From JACDAN01 sp035535195 (GTDB lineage: Bacteria > Actinomycetota > Thermoleophilia > Gaiellales > Gaiellaceae), in contig DATLQK010000069.1 of NCBI GenBank assembly GCA_035535195.1, positions 1 to 17,655 of the forward strand: a DNA stretch of 17,655 bases, given 5' to 3'. Each line of letters opens with the position of its first letter. The first letter of the stretch is position 1. Positions 1 through 6,883 of the stretch are shown in pieces. The notes under the pieces were generated by a model. That model did no database searches. It was not told the DNA's origin and saw only the letters and a list, made by a program, of their open reading frames with translations. The position numbers and the translations under genes are program-made.

Positions 1-130
1 GACCGCGTAACAGTGGCCAGCACCACATCGTTCAGGAACTAGCGCGGTTTGGTAGCGGGACGGTAGAACGGGGCCGTCCCATCGTCCGCGGCACCTTGGG
101 AAAATCGCGGCACACCAGCAGTTTCTAAAG
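1..130. other. Left edge without a recognisable gene
   Basis: I find no convincing coding frame here. The only clear structure is a perfect 7-bp hairpin, GGGACGG (57-63) pairing with CCGTCCC (74-80) around a 10-base loop. It lies downstream of the minus-strand tRNA, but no T-run follows it on that strand, so a terminator role is unsupported. Confidence 0.5.
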
Positions 131-203
131 TGGAGCTAGCCTGACTCGAACCGGCGACCTCCTGGGTGCGATCCAGGCGCTCTCCCAGCTGAGCTATAGC
201 CCC
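131..203 (-). tRNA. tRNA-Ala, anticodon CGC
   Basis: The reverse complement folds as a standard 73-base cloverleaf that decodes GCG alanine codons. The acceptor GGGGCTA pairs with TAGCTCC (one G-T wobble), the D-arm is GCTC/GAGC, and the anticodon stem CCTGG/CCAGG encloses the loop ATCGCAC with anticodon CGC. The discriminator base is A and CCA is not encoded. The T-stem GCCGG/CAGGC has one G-A mismatch; this could be a real substitution or a sequencing error. The other arms are intact. Confidence 0.95.
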
Positions 204-226
204 GCGAGCGATTCAGTGTAGCCGCG

Positions 227-1420
227 TCACTCGCCGGTCTCGCTTGCCAACTCCTGCCGCACGCGTTGCCGTGAGCCGGCGTAGCGGCGTCCTTCCAGGA
301 CGATCAACCCCCAGAGGACGCCGCCCAGCGCCGCGACGATCGCGAGCGCGGGAACCTGCGTCGCCACCGGGATCAGGGCGACGAGCAGGACGCCCGCGAC
401 GAGCCGGTGGTTGTTCACGGAGTGGACGTTCCGGTAACGGTGAGCAACGAGCGCGAGCAAGTACAGCGCGGCGCCGCCGAGTAGCGCGGAAGCGATCATG
501 ACGTCGAGCTCGCCGCCGACATCGGAGAGCGTCTTCTTCATCCCCAGAGCGACGACCACGATGCCCGCGACCATCGGGAAGTGAATGTAGGAGTAGACGT
601 CGCGGGCTCGCTCGTTTCGCTCCCGCCCCGGCGGCAGCTCGGACAGGTTCCGCTCCGCTAGGTAGGCGACGACGTCGAAGTAGAGCCACCAGAAGGCTGC
701 CGCCACCGCGACGCCGAGGATCGCCGCTGCCACGACGCCCGCGTCAACGACGTGTCCGGCCCCCACGCCGATCGCGACGATGGACTCCCCGAGGGCGATG
801 ATGATGATCAGCCCGTGGCGCTCCGCGAAGTGGCTGGGGTGCTCGAGGCTCCAGCCTTCCGCGCCGAACAGGTAGGGCTCGCCAAGGTCGAGGACGAGCG
901 CCAGCACCCAGATCGCGCCCTGGAGCCAGCCGTCAGTGGCGGAGGCGACAAGCAGGAGACCGACTCCGAGCCCCGTCCCACCCGCGAGCCCGAGCACGGA
1001 ACGTCGCAACGCGGGATCGTCCCTGCTCGCGAGGACGAAGAGCGCGATCTGCGAAAAGCGCACGACGCCGTAGGCGCAGGCGAAGACGAGCGCGTCGTCG
1101 CCGAAGACGTCGGGCACGCACAACGCCGCGACGAGCAACGCGGCAGTCGCCCCGAACATGACGAGCCGCACCGCGCCCTCCTCTGGGTCGACGACGCTCG
1201 TCAGCCACGCGTAGCCGACCCAGGACCACCAGAGGACGCCGAGCACGAGCAGCCCCTTGGCGAGACCTTCCCAGGTCGGCTCCGACGCCATCAGCGACGT
1301 GCACTGCGTCAGAGCGAGCACGAACACGAGGTCGAAGAAAAGCTCGAGGGGGGTGACCCGCTCGCTGACGCGCCTCGTCGTCGTCAGTCGTGCCTGCCGC
1401 TCTCGGTACTCGGCGCTCAC
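227..1420 (-). CDS. LtrA-family integral membrane protein (low temperature requirement protein A)
   Basis: This 397-residue multi-pass membrane protein has the LtrA family signature near its N-terminus (TPLELFFDLVFVLALTQ, about residues 23-39), followed by many hydrophobic helices separated by short loops such as HFAERHGLIIIIALGES. The length fits the family. LtrA is named from a cold-growth phenotype in Listeria; its biochemical role is unsettled. The GTG at 1420 is the only ATG/GTG/TTG in frame between the end of nucS and the LtrA motif; the open frame runs further upstream but only antisense-like through nucS. No strong ribosome binding site precedes it. It lies 41 bases downstream of nucS on the same strand, so co-transcription is possible. 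Confidence 0.85.
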   Translation of the reverse strand: MSAEYRERQARLTTTRRVSERVTPLELFFDLVFVLALTQCTSLMASEPTWEGLAKGLLVLGVLWWSWVGYAWLTSVVDPEEGAVRLVMFGATAALLVAALCVPDVFGDDALVFACAYGVVRFSQIALFVLASRDDPALRRSVLGLAGGTGLGVGLLLVASATDGWLQGAIWVLALVLDLGEPYLFGAEGWSLEHPSHFAERHGLIIIIALGESIVAIGVGAGHVVDAGVVAAAILGVAVAAAFWWLYFDVVAYLAERNLSELPPGRERNERARDVYSYIHFPMVAGIVVVALGMKKTLSDVGGELDVMIASALLGGAALYLLALVAHRYRNVHSVNNHRLVAGVLLVALIPVATQVPALAIVAALGGVLWGLIVLEGRRYAGSRQRVRQELASETGE

Positions 1421-1461
1421 CGAATCGATCTTCGCAGGCTTGTTGCCCCTGCCCGGGCGCG

Positions 1462-2133
1462 CTAGGAGAAGAGCGTCAGCTCCGGCTCGCGGAGGCCGCG
1501 CAGGACGTCGAGGTCGACCGCAACGCAGCGGATGCCGCGGGCGGTCGCGAGCGCCACGGCCTGGGGCTTGAGCACCTGCGCCGCGAGGATTCCGCGGCAG
1601 GCCGCCTTCGCCGAGTCGACCCGGATGCACTCGAGGTACCGGGAGAGCTGCTCGACGGCCTCGATCGTCCCGACCCGCTTGATCTCGACCGCGACCCAGC
1701 CGTCTTCCTCGTCGCGGCACATGAGGTCGACGGGGCCCACCTCGGTCGCCCACTCCCGCCGAACCAGGCGGAGCGACTCGCCGAGAGCCGTCGGATCCGC
1801 GGCGAGCGCCTCCTGCAGGTCGCGCTCCACGCCGTCCTTCTCGAGCTCGGCCGCCTCCCCCATCTCGTGCTCCACGTCGCTGAGCACCTCGAGCAGGCGG
1901 ATCTCGAGCCGGTCCTCCGACTTGCCGGCGCGCTTCCGTACGACGAGGACGTCGCCGCAGTCCTCGATCACCGTCGGCGGGGTCATCCAGTTGAGCGGCT
2001 TGTACCCGCCGGCGTCGGCGTGAATGAGCACGGATCCGTCCGCCTTCAGCATCAGCAGGCGGGTGGACTCCGGCAGGTGGGCGGAGAGCCGGCCGGTGTA
2101 GGTCACCTCGCAGCGGGCGACGATCAGACGCAT
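1462..2133 (-). CDS. nucS: Mismatch-specific endonuclease NucS/EndoMS
   Basis: NucS cuts both strands at mismatches and supplies the non-canonical mismatch repair used by most Actinomycetota and many archaea, which lack MutS/MutL. The 223-residue protein has the expected two-part shape: a beta-rich N-terminal DNA-binding/dimerisation half (about 1-110) and a C-terminal RecB-like nuclease domain. The nuclease core is visible as GPVDLMCRD and VAVEIKR, with Asp136, Glu150 and Lys152 as the probable catalytic residues. The C-terminal tail ELTLFS resembles the short hydrophobic clamp-binding tails known in actinobacterial EndoMS; that assignment is inference. The ATG at 2133 is preceded by a -10-like TACGGT only 6 bases upstream, so the mRNA may be leaderless. 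It diverges from two DNA-glycosylase-family genes. Confidence 0.93.
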   Translation of the reverse strand: MRLIVARCEVTYTGRLSAHLPESTRLLMLKADGSVLIHADAGGYKPLNWMTPPTVIEDCGDVLVVRKRAGKSEDRLEIRLLEVLSDVEHEMGEAAELEKDGVERDLQEALAADPTALGESLRLVRREWATEVGPVDLMCRDEEDGWVAVEIKRVGTIEAVEQLSRYLECIRVDSAKAACRGILAAQVLKPQAVALATARGIRCVAVDLDVLRGLREPELTLFS

Positions 2134-2139
2134 CGGCCG

Positions 2140-2167
2140 ACCGTATCGGCCCTTTCGGACGTGTCCG
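2140..2167 (-). promoter_or_regulatory. Probable leaderless promoter of nucS
   Basis: On the minus strand, CGGACA (2167-2162, four of six matches to TTGACA) is followed after 16 bases by TACGGT (2145-2140). That -10 ends 6 bases before the ATG, which would place the transcript start at or beside the start codon. This is read by eye and not mapped. Confidence 0.5.
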
Positions 2168-2168
2168 C

Positions 2169-2174
2169 TAGCGT
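2169..2174 (+). promoter_or_regulatory. Probable leaderless -10 box of the first glycosylase-like gene
   Basis: TAGCGT fits TANNNT and ends 6 bases before the GTG start at 2181, mirroring the arrangement on the nucS side of the same 47-bp gap. No convincing -35 is visible and no Shine-Dalgarno sequence precedes the GTG, which agrees with a leaderless message. The box lies just upstream of the proposed nucS -35, so the two promoters would compete for space. Confidence 0.42.
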
Positions 2175-2180
2175 CGCGCC

Positions 2181-3212
2181 GTGGGCGATCGAGTCCTCTC
2201 GCAGGCGGAGCTGAAGCGCGCGCTGCTCGCCCGTCAGCTGCTGCTCGGCCGCGCCCGACTCTCGATTCCTCGGGCGCTCGAGCGGATGGGCGGCCTCCAG
2301 GCCCAGTACGCGCCGTCGATGTACATCGGCCTCTGGTCGCGACTCGAGGGGCTCGAGCGGGATGCCGTCACGCGCGCGCTCGAGCGCCGGTCCGTCGTCC
2401 AGGCGACCCTGATGCGTGCGACGATCCACCTCGTCTCTCGGGCCGACTACTGGCCGCTCGAGCTCGCGATCGCCGACGGGCGCCGGGGGTGGTGGGAGCG
2501 GGTGCACCGGCACCAAGAGCCGGCCCAGATGTGGCGTTCGGCGACAAAGCTGCGGCGCGCGCTGGCCGAACAGCCGCTCCGCCGCAAGGAGATCGAGCAG
2601 CTGATCGGCCGTGACGGCACCCTGGGTGTCGGAACCTATCTCTCGCTCGTGCGCGTTCCGCCCTCCGGCACCTGGGACCAGCGGCGCGCCGACCTCTATG
2701 CCGCGGCGGAGGACTGGGTGGGGCAGCCCGAGGTCGGAAAGACGGAAGCTCTCGTCCATCTGATCCGCCGCTATCTCGGCGCGTTCGGGCCGGCGCCCAA
2801 AACCGACATCGCCGACTGGGGCGGGCTGAACGTCAGCGAGGTGTCGGCAGGGCTGGAAGGGCTCACCCTACGGCGCTTCCGGGACGAGGCCGGGAGGGAG
2901 CTCGTCGACCTGCCGCGGGCGCCGTTTCCCCCGGCGGACACGCCTGCGCCGCCGCGCTTCCTGCCCGTCTGGGACGCCACGCTGCTCGTCCACGCCCGCC
3001 GCACGGGGATCCTCCCCGAGGAGTACCGGCCGCTGATTTTCAACACGAAGACGCCGAACTCGTTCAACACGTTCCTGGTCGACGGCAAGGTGGCGGGCAC
3101 CTGGCGCTACGAGGGCGGGAAGGTGGCCCTCAGCCCGTTCGAGGGCGTGCCGCGGGCGGTGCGACAGGAGCTCGACGACGAGGCACGGCGCCTTGCCGCC
3201 TTTCACCGTTAG
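2181..3212 (+). CDS. AlkZ/YcaQ-like DNA glycosylase family protein (winged-helix, HTH_42), copy 1
   Basis: This 343-residue protein belongs to the winged-helix HTH_42 family (PF06224), whose characterised members AlkZ and YcaQ/AlkX are glycosylases that remove bulky alkylated bases and unhook interstrand crosslinks. The N-terminal helix carries LQAQ, matching the catalytic Gln-x-Gln motif described for Streptomyces AlkZ (Gln40 and Gln42 here). Other family-like segments are the conserved IHLVS and PPSGTW, then DLPRAP and FLPVWDA, and near the C-terminus FLVDGKVAGTW. The intact Gln pair argues for an active enzyme, but many members are annotated only as winged-helix DNA-binding proteins, so substrate and activity are inferred. 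It starts with GTG, is clearly paralogous to the next gene, overlaps it by 20 bases, and diverges from nucS. Confidence 0.82.
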   Translation: MGDRVLSQAELKRALLARQLLLGRARLSIPRALERMGGLQAQYAPSMYIGLWSRLEGLERDAVTRALERRSVVQATLMRATIHLVSRADYWPLELAIADGRRGWWERVHRHQEPAQMWRSATKLRRALAEQPLRRKEIEQLIGRDGTLGVGTYLSLVRVPPSGTWDQRRADLYAAAEDWVGQPEVGKTEALVHLIRRYLGAFGPAPKTDIADWGGLNVSEVSAGLEGLTLRRFRDEAGRELVDLPRAPFPPADTPAPPRFLPVWDATLLVHARRTGILPEEYRPLIFNTKTPNSFNTFLVDGKVAGTWRYEGGKVALSPFEGVPRAVRQELDDEARRLAAFHR

Positions 3213-4212
3213 GGCGCTCAGCCGCGCCACCCTCGCGCGCCAGCTCCTGCTGGAGCGCGCGCGCCTGTCGGTGCCTGCGGCGGTCGAACGGCTCGGCGCG
3301 ATGCAGGCGCAGTGGCCGCCGGCGCCGTACGTCGGGCTCTGGTCCCGGCTCGAGAGCTTCCACCACGACCAGTTGACGCGGGCGCTGGAGCGCAGGCGCG
3401 TCACCCGGTCGACGCTGTTCCGCATGACCGTTCACCTCGTCTCCGCCAAGGATCAGCCTGCGTTCGCGCGGCTCGTGCACGACCAGTGGCGGGAGGACTT
3501 CGAGCGCGGTGGCCTGCGAGTGGACGAGCTCGAACGCCGGATCGAGCGGCTCGCCGACGACGGCCCCTTCACCTACGCCGACCTCAACGCCATCCTGCCG
3601 GAGCTCGAGCCGCGCGGGTTTCTCGTCAGGTGCGTGACGCCGCTCGTCCACGTCCCGCCGTCCGGCACGTGGGGCCGGGTGCGGATCAAGCTGACGACGG
3701 CGGAGCGGTGGCTCGGCGTGCCGATGCCGCCCGCGCGGGAGGCCGCCGAGCGCGTGATCCGCAGCTACCTCCGCGCCTTCGGTCCGGCAAGTCGCGCCGA
3801 CCTGCTCCAGTTCTCCGGCCTGCGGGTGTCGGCCCTCGACCCCGCGCTCGAGGCGCTGCAGCCGTCGCTCCGCCGGCTCGAGGCGGAGGACGGCCGGGAG
3901 CTCCTCGACCTGCCGCGGGCGCCTCGGCCCGACCCGACGATCCCCGCTCCGGTCCGGTTCCTGCCGCCGTTCGATGCGATCGTGCTCTCACACCGTGACC
4001 GGACCCGGGTGCTCCCCGAGGACTACCGGCCGAGCGTGATCCGCGGCGGTGACGTCCGGCCGACCTTCCTGGTCGACGGCTTCGTCGCCGGCGAGTGGCG
4101 GCGCCAGGACGGCAAGGTGAAGGTCGAGCCCTATGCACCGCTTCCGCCCCGCGTCCGCCGAGAGGTCGACGGCGAGGCCCGGCGCCTCGCCGCCTTCCTC
4201 GACTTCTCCTAG
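3193..4212 (+). CDS. AlkZ/YcaQ-like DNA glycosylase family protein (winged-helix, HTH_42), copy 2
   Basis: This 339-residue paralogue of the preceding gene is collinear with it: MQAQ near the N-terminus (Gln38, Gln40), VHLVS, PPSGTW, RSYLRAFGPAS, DLPRAP, FLPPFDA and FLVDGFVAGEW all recur in the same order. The TTG at 3193 is chosen because GAGG lies about 9 bases upstream and no ATG or GTG occurs before residue 37. The start lies inside the end of copy 1, so translation is probably coupled. Both copies keep the Gln-x-Gln pair, so neither looks like a dead duplicate; they have diverged through the middle (residues 90-150), which suggests different lesion preference. Its stop codon overlaps that of the convergent secreted-protein gene in the palindrome CTAG. 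Confidence 0.82.
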   Translation: MPPFTVRALSRATLARQLLLERARLSVPAAVERLGAMQAQWPPAPYVGLWSRLESFHHDQLTRALERRRVTRSTLFRMTVHLVSAKDQPAFARLVHDQWREDFERGGLRVDELERRIERLADDGPFTYADLNAILPELEPRGFLVRCVTPLVHVPPSGTWGRVRIKLTTAERWLGVPMPPAREAAERVIRSYLRAFGPASRADLLQFSGLRVSALDPALEALQPSLRRLEAEDGRELLDLPRAPRPDPTIPAPVRFLPPFDAIVLSHRDRTRVLPEDYRPSVIRGGDVRPTFLVDGFVAGEWRRQDGKVKVEPYAPLPPRVRREVDGEARRLAAFLDFS

Positions 4213-4715
4213 GGCTGGTACTGCTGGAAGAGGACGACCGCCGGGTTCGGGTAGCGCTCGCCGATCTGGAGCCACCAGCCGGCGTCGGGCTCGAAGATCC
4301 GGCGGTGCTTCGGATTCCGCCCGTTCACGATTTGTGCGAGCTCGTCGGTGGAGATCGTCGTGTGCTCTGCGGGGCCCGTGAGCAGCGCGACCTGCGCGTC
4401 GGACAGGACCACGAAGGTCAGCAGGCGATGGCCTTCGTCGACTGTGACGTAGTCGTTGGGAACGTCGCTCGAGCCGGTGCTCTCCAGCGCCGCGTGCTGC
4501 GCCGCGACACCCGTGAGCCACCACTCCGGGTCGAGCCGGAGCTCGTACTTGCCCGGTGCGGTCTCGGCCATCGACCGGATGTGGCCGTAGAACACGCTCG
4601 AAGGACGCGCGGGCGCGGGCGCGGAGGCGGCCGGCGAGCGCTCGGGCGAGGACGTGACGGCGACGATTGCGGCGGCGGTTGCGCCGGCGGCGAGGACGAG
4701 GAGCAGGTACTTCAT
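4209..4715 (-). CDS. Small secreted or membrane-anchored protein of unknown function
   Basis: I do not recognise a family for this 168-residue protein. It has a hydrophobic N-terminal segment (about residues 3-20) with a single Lys before it, then a Pro/Ala/Ser-rich linker (22-40) and a roughly 130-residue soluble domain without cysteines. That domain contains two similar Trp-Trp segments, DPEWWLTG (62-69) and DAGWWLQIG (144-152), which hint at a repeated fold. The start is secure: AAGGAGG lies about 8 bases before the ATG at 4715, and the longer open frame has no such site. It probably acts outside the membrane. It diverges from the membrane-anchored SARP regulator across a 103-bp gap with three 11-bp-spaced repeats, so it may be a target or sensory partner; this is inference. 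Confidence 0.72.
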   Translation of the reverse strand: MKYLLLVLAAGATAAAIVAVTSSPERSPAASAPAPARPSSVFYGHIRSMAETAPGKYELRLDPEWWLTGVAAQHAALESTGSSDVPNDYVTVDEGHRLLTFVVLSDAQVALLTGPAEHTTISTDELAQIVNGRNPKHRRIFEPDAGWWLQIGERYPNPAVVLFQQYQP

Positions 4716-4758
4716 CGTGGGCCTCCTTCGGGTTGACCCCCGCAGGGTCGGCCGCGCG

Positions 4759-4787
4759 GCTGAAGAGGCGCTGAAGCGCGGCTGAAA
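4759..4787 (+). promoter_or_regulatory. Three GCTGAA(G/A) direct repeats at exact 11-bp spacing; candidate SARP operator
   Basis: GCTGAAG at 4759, GCTGAAG at 4770 and GCTGAAA at 4781 form a phased array, one repeat per helical turn. Antibiotic regulators of the SARP family typically bind heptameric direct repeats spaced 11 or 22 bp, and the gene starting 32 bases downstream encodes such a protein. In known SARP promoters the last repeat lies about 8 bp from the -10. Here the nearest -10-like hexamer toward the regulator (GATCAT, 4806-4811) is 18 bp away, so the fit is incomplete. Confidence 0.55.
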
Positions 4788-4818
4788 GGCCGCCGCCGCA
4801 CCTGCGATCATCGCTTGC

Positions 4819-6165
4819 GTGGCCGAGTTCTTCGTCCTCGGGCCGCTCGAGGCGGTCGTCGAGGGACGCCCGCTCCAGCTGCAGGCCGAGAAGCCGCGCG
4901 CGCTCCTCGCACTCCTGCTGCTTCGCCGGAACCGAGTCGTGCCTGTGTCGGCGCTGATCGACGAGCTCTGGGGCGACGTCCCGCCGGAGACCGCCACGTC
5001 CGCGCTCCAGGTCTACGTCTCGCAGCTGCGGAAGGCGGTCGGGCCCGATCGGGTGGTGACGAAGGCGCCCGGTTACTCGATTCGGGTCGAGGAGGACGAG
5101 CTCGACCTCGAGCGGTTCGAGCGCCTAGTCACCGAGGCTCGTGAGCTGCTCGAGCGGGGCGAGGCAGAGGCCGCAGCGGCGCAGCTGCGTGAGGCGCTCG
5201 CGCTGTGGCGAGGCCCGGCGCTCGCCGAGTTTCGCGCCGAGCCGTTCGCGCAGACCGCGGGAGCGCGTCTGGAGGAGACGCGGCTGGAGGCGACCGAGCT
5301 TCGGGTCGAGGCCGACCTGGCGCTCGGCCGCGAGACCCGCCTCGTCCCCGAGCTGGAAGAGCTCGTCGGTGCGTCCCCGTACCGGGAGCGCCTTCGCGCG
5401 CAGCTGATGCTCGCGCTCTACCGGTCGGGGCGGCAGGCGGAGGCGCTCGATCTCTACCGGCGGACGCGCGACACCTTCGTGGACGAGCTGGGGATCGAGC
5501 CGGGGCCGGAGCTGCAGGAGCTCGAGCGCATGATCCTCCATCAGGACGAGGGATTACGGGCTGCGCGGCCGGGTCGTGCCGCGGCGCCCCCTCCGCCGGC
5601 ACAGCGGAGCCGGCGGCGGCTCCTGGCCCTCGCTGCAGCGGCGGCCGTGGTGATCGCGGCGGTCGCGGTCGCGGCGGTCGCGAGAGACGACGACGGCGGC
5701 GCGCAGTCTAGGAGCGACCACGAGCTGCAGACCTTCGTCTCCAGGCTCGAGAACTTCCTGGCGCAGTCCCACGAGGGCCGTAGCGAGATCACGGCGGCGA
5801 TCGGGGCCGCCTTCGGCTGCAAGCTGCCGCCACACCGGGCAGCCGAGCGCCTCAACCGCGTCCAGCGAAACCGCCAGAGCCTGCTCCAGCAGGTCGCGGC
5901 GCTGTCGGTGCCCGACAGCGAGGAGGCACGAAAGGCCTCGGACCTGTTCCAGAAGGCCGAGCAGGCCTCGATCGCCGCCGACTGGCACTACCGCGACTGG
6001 CTCCTGGCGCAAGAGCGCTGCGGGCCGCCCGACTCCAGCCCCGAGATCACGGCGGCGCTGGCCGCCGACCGGAGGGCGACGCTCGCGAAGCGGGCGTTCG
6101 TCGCCGTGTTCAACCCGCTCGCGCGGCGCGTCGGCGATCCGGTCTGGACCGCGGACCAGTTCTAG
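4819..6165 (+). CDS. SARP/BTAD-family transcriptional activator with a transmembrane helix and C-terminal outside domain
   Basis: The 448-residue product begins like AfsR/DnrI-type SARP activators. An OmpR-like winged helix spans about residues 1-92 (FFVLGPLEA, then ALIDELWGD, then ALQVYVSQLRKAVG). The bacterial transcriptional activator (BTAD) helical-repeat domain spans about 97-242 (LDLERFERLV, EALALWRG, AQLMLALYRSGRQAEAL, DELGIEPGPEL). A Pro-rich linker then leads to Arg-Arg-Arg and one hydrophobic helix (about 268-289). The remaining 159 residues are mainly helical, with two cysteines (334, 401), and should lie outside the membrane. This gives a ToxR/CadC-like one-component layout: cytoplasmic DNA-binding, membrane helix, outside sensor. 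Classical SARPs are soluble or carry NB-ARC domains. GTG 4819 matches the usual N-terminus. Its stop overlaps that of the convergent gene in CTAG. Confidence 0.85.
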   Translation: MAEFFVLGPLEAVVEGRPLQLQAEKPRALLALLLLRRNRVVPVSALIDELWGDVPPETATSALQVYVSQLRKAVGPDRVVTKAPGYSIRVEEDELDLERFERLVTEARELLERGEAEAAAAQLREALALWRGPALAEFRAEPFAQTAGARLEETRLEATELRVEADLALGRETRLVPELEELVGASPYRERLRAQLMLALYRSGRQAEALDLYRRTRDTFVDELGIEPGPELQELERMILHQDEGLRAARPGRAAAPPPPAQRSRRRLLALAAAAAVVIAAVAVAAVARDDDGGAQSRSDHELQTFVSRLENFLAQSHEGRSEITAAIGAAFGCKLPPHRAAERLNRVQRNRQSLLQQVAALSVPDSEEARKASDLFQKAEQASIAADWHYRDWLLAQERCGPPDSSPEITAALAADRRATLAKRAFVAVFNPLARRVGDPVWTADQF

Positions 6166-6881
6166 GAGGGTTTGTCCTCGACGCCGCGGTAGAAGTCGGC
6201 GGCGGCGCGAGGGATCCCGGCCGGCAGGCCGAGCCCCTCACAGGCCTCGGCGATCTCGTCCATCTCGGGCGCCCAGCGCCACGCGCGGTCGACGACGCGC
6301 TCCAGGCGATCCGGGCTGACCCCTTCGGCATCGAGCCACGACTCCACCCCGTAGGCCCGCGCGATCGCCCGTGCCTGCCACGTCAGCGCGATCCCGATCT
6401 TGTTCCATCCCCCGAAGGCCATCTTGAGGGCCGACGCGGCGCCGACCTTGCCCGGGAGGACGATCGGTTTCACGTCACCCTCGGGGAAGAGCGCCGCGAC
6501 CCTGTCCGCGCCGTCGCCGGCGAGGTAGAGGTTGATCCCCGACGCCGCGATGATCGAGCCGTCGACGACGCGGGGGCCGAGCTCGGCGATCCGGCGCATC
6601 CGCGCCGGCGAGATCGCGTTGGCCTCGACGAAGATCCGCTCGAAGCCGGCGTCGAAGACGCCGCGGGCCACCTTCTCCGCCGCAGCCGGCGGGCAGATCG
6701 AGATGATCACGTCGCAGGAGCGGACGAGCTCGTCGACCGAGTCGACGTCGGTGAAGCCGGCGGCGCCTGCTCTCAGCCCGGTCGCATCGCTGCGCCCGTC
6801 GCTCGCCCACAGGACGTCGCCGTGCACGGCGCTGCCGACCGCGGCGCCCATCTGTCCGGGATGGAGGAGCCCGACCCGCAC
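6162..6881 (-). CDS. NAD(P)-binding dehydrogenase-like protein with DUF1932 C-terminal domain
   Basis: This 239-residue protein resembles short 6-phosphogluconate/3-hydroxyisobutyrate dehydrogenase relatives. The N-terminal Rossmann half starts MRVGLLHPGQMGAAVG and has the second-strand pattern SCDVIISICPP and a VEANAISP segment. The C-terminal helical half (about 145-239, from GKVGAASALKMAFGGWNK) matches the DUF1932 type (PF09130), including the Lys and Asn of KMAFGGWNK where the dehydrogenase superfamily has catalytic residues. Substrate unknown. The dinucleotide loop GLLHPGQMG lacks the usual GxGxxG spacing. The GTG at 6881 begins 2 bases after the MBL-hydrolase stop, so the two are surely one operon. 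Its stop overlaps the SARP stop in CTAG. Confidence 0.8.
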   Translation of the reverse strand: MRVGLLHPGQMGAAVGSAVHGDVLWASDGRSDATGLRAGAAGFTDVDSVDELVRSCDVIISICPPAAAEKVARGVFDAGFERIFVEANAISPARMRRIAELGPRVVDGSIIAASGINLYLAGDGADRVAALFPEGDVKPIVLPGKVGAASALKMAFGGWNKIGIALTWQARAIARAYGVESWLDAEGVSPDRLERVVDRAWRWAPEMDEIAEACEGLGLPAGIPRAAADFYRGVEDKPS

Positions 6882-6883
6882 GC

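Noticed and set aside
57..80. Hairpin downstream of tRNA-Ala as a terminator or integration-site remnant
   Set aside because: No T-run follows it and there is no repeat of the tRNA 3' end or integrase in the window.
1421..1753. N-terminal extension of the LtrA frame into nucS
   Set aside because: The residues are Arg/Gly/Pro-rich and overlap nucS on the same strand in a different frame; the LtrA motif starts only after 1420.
4806..4811. GATCAT as a confident leaderless -10 for the SARP gene
   Set aside because: It matches TANNNT only at two positions and its spacing from the repeats does not fit known SARP promoters, so it is mentioned but not listed as a promoter.
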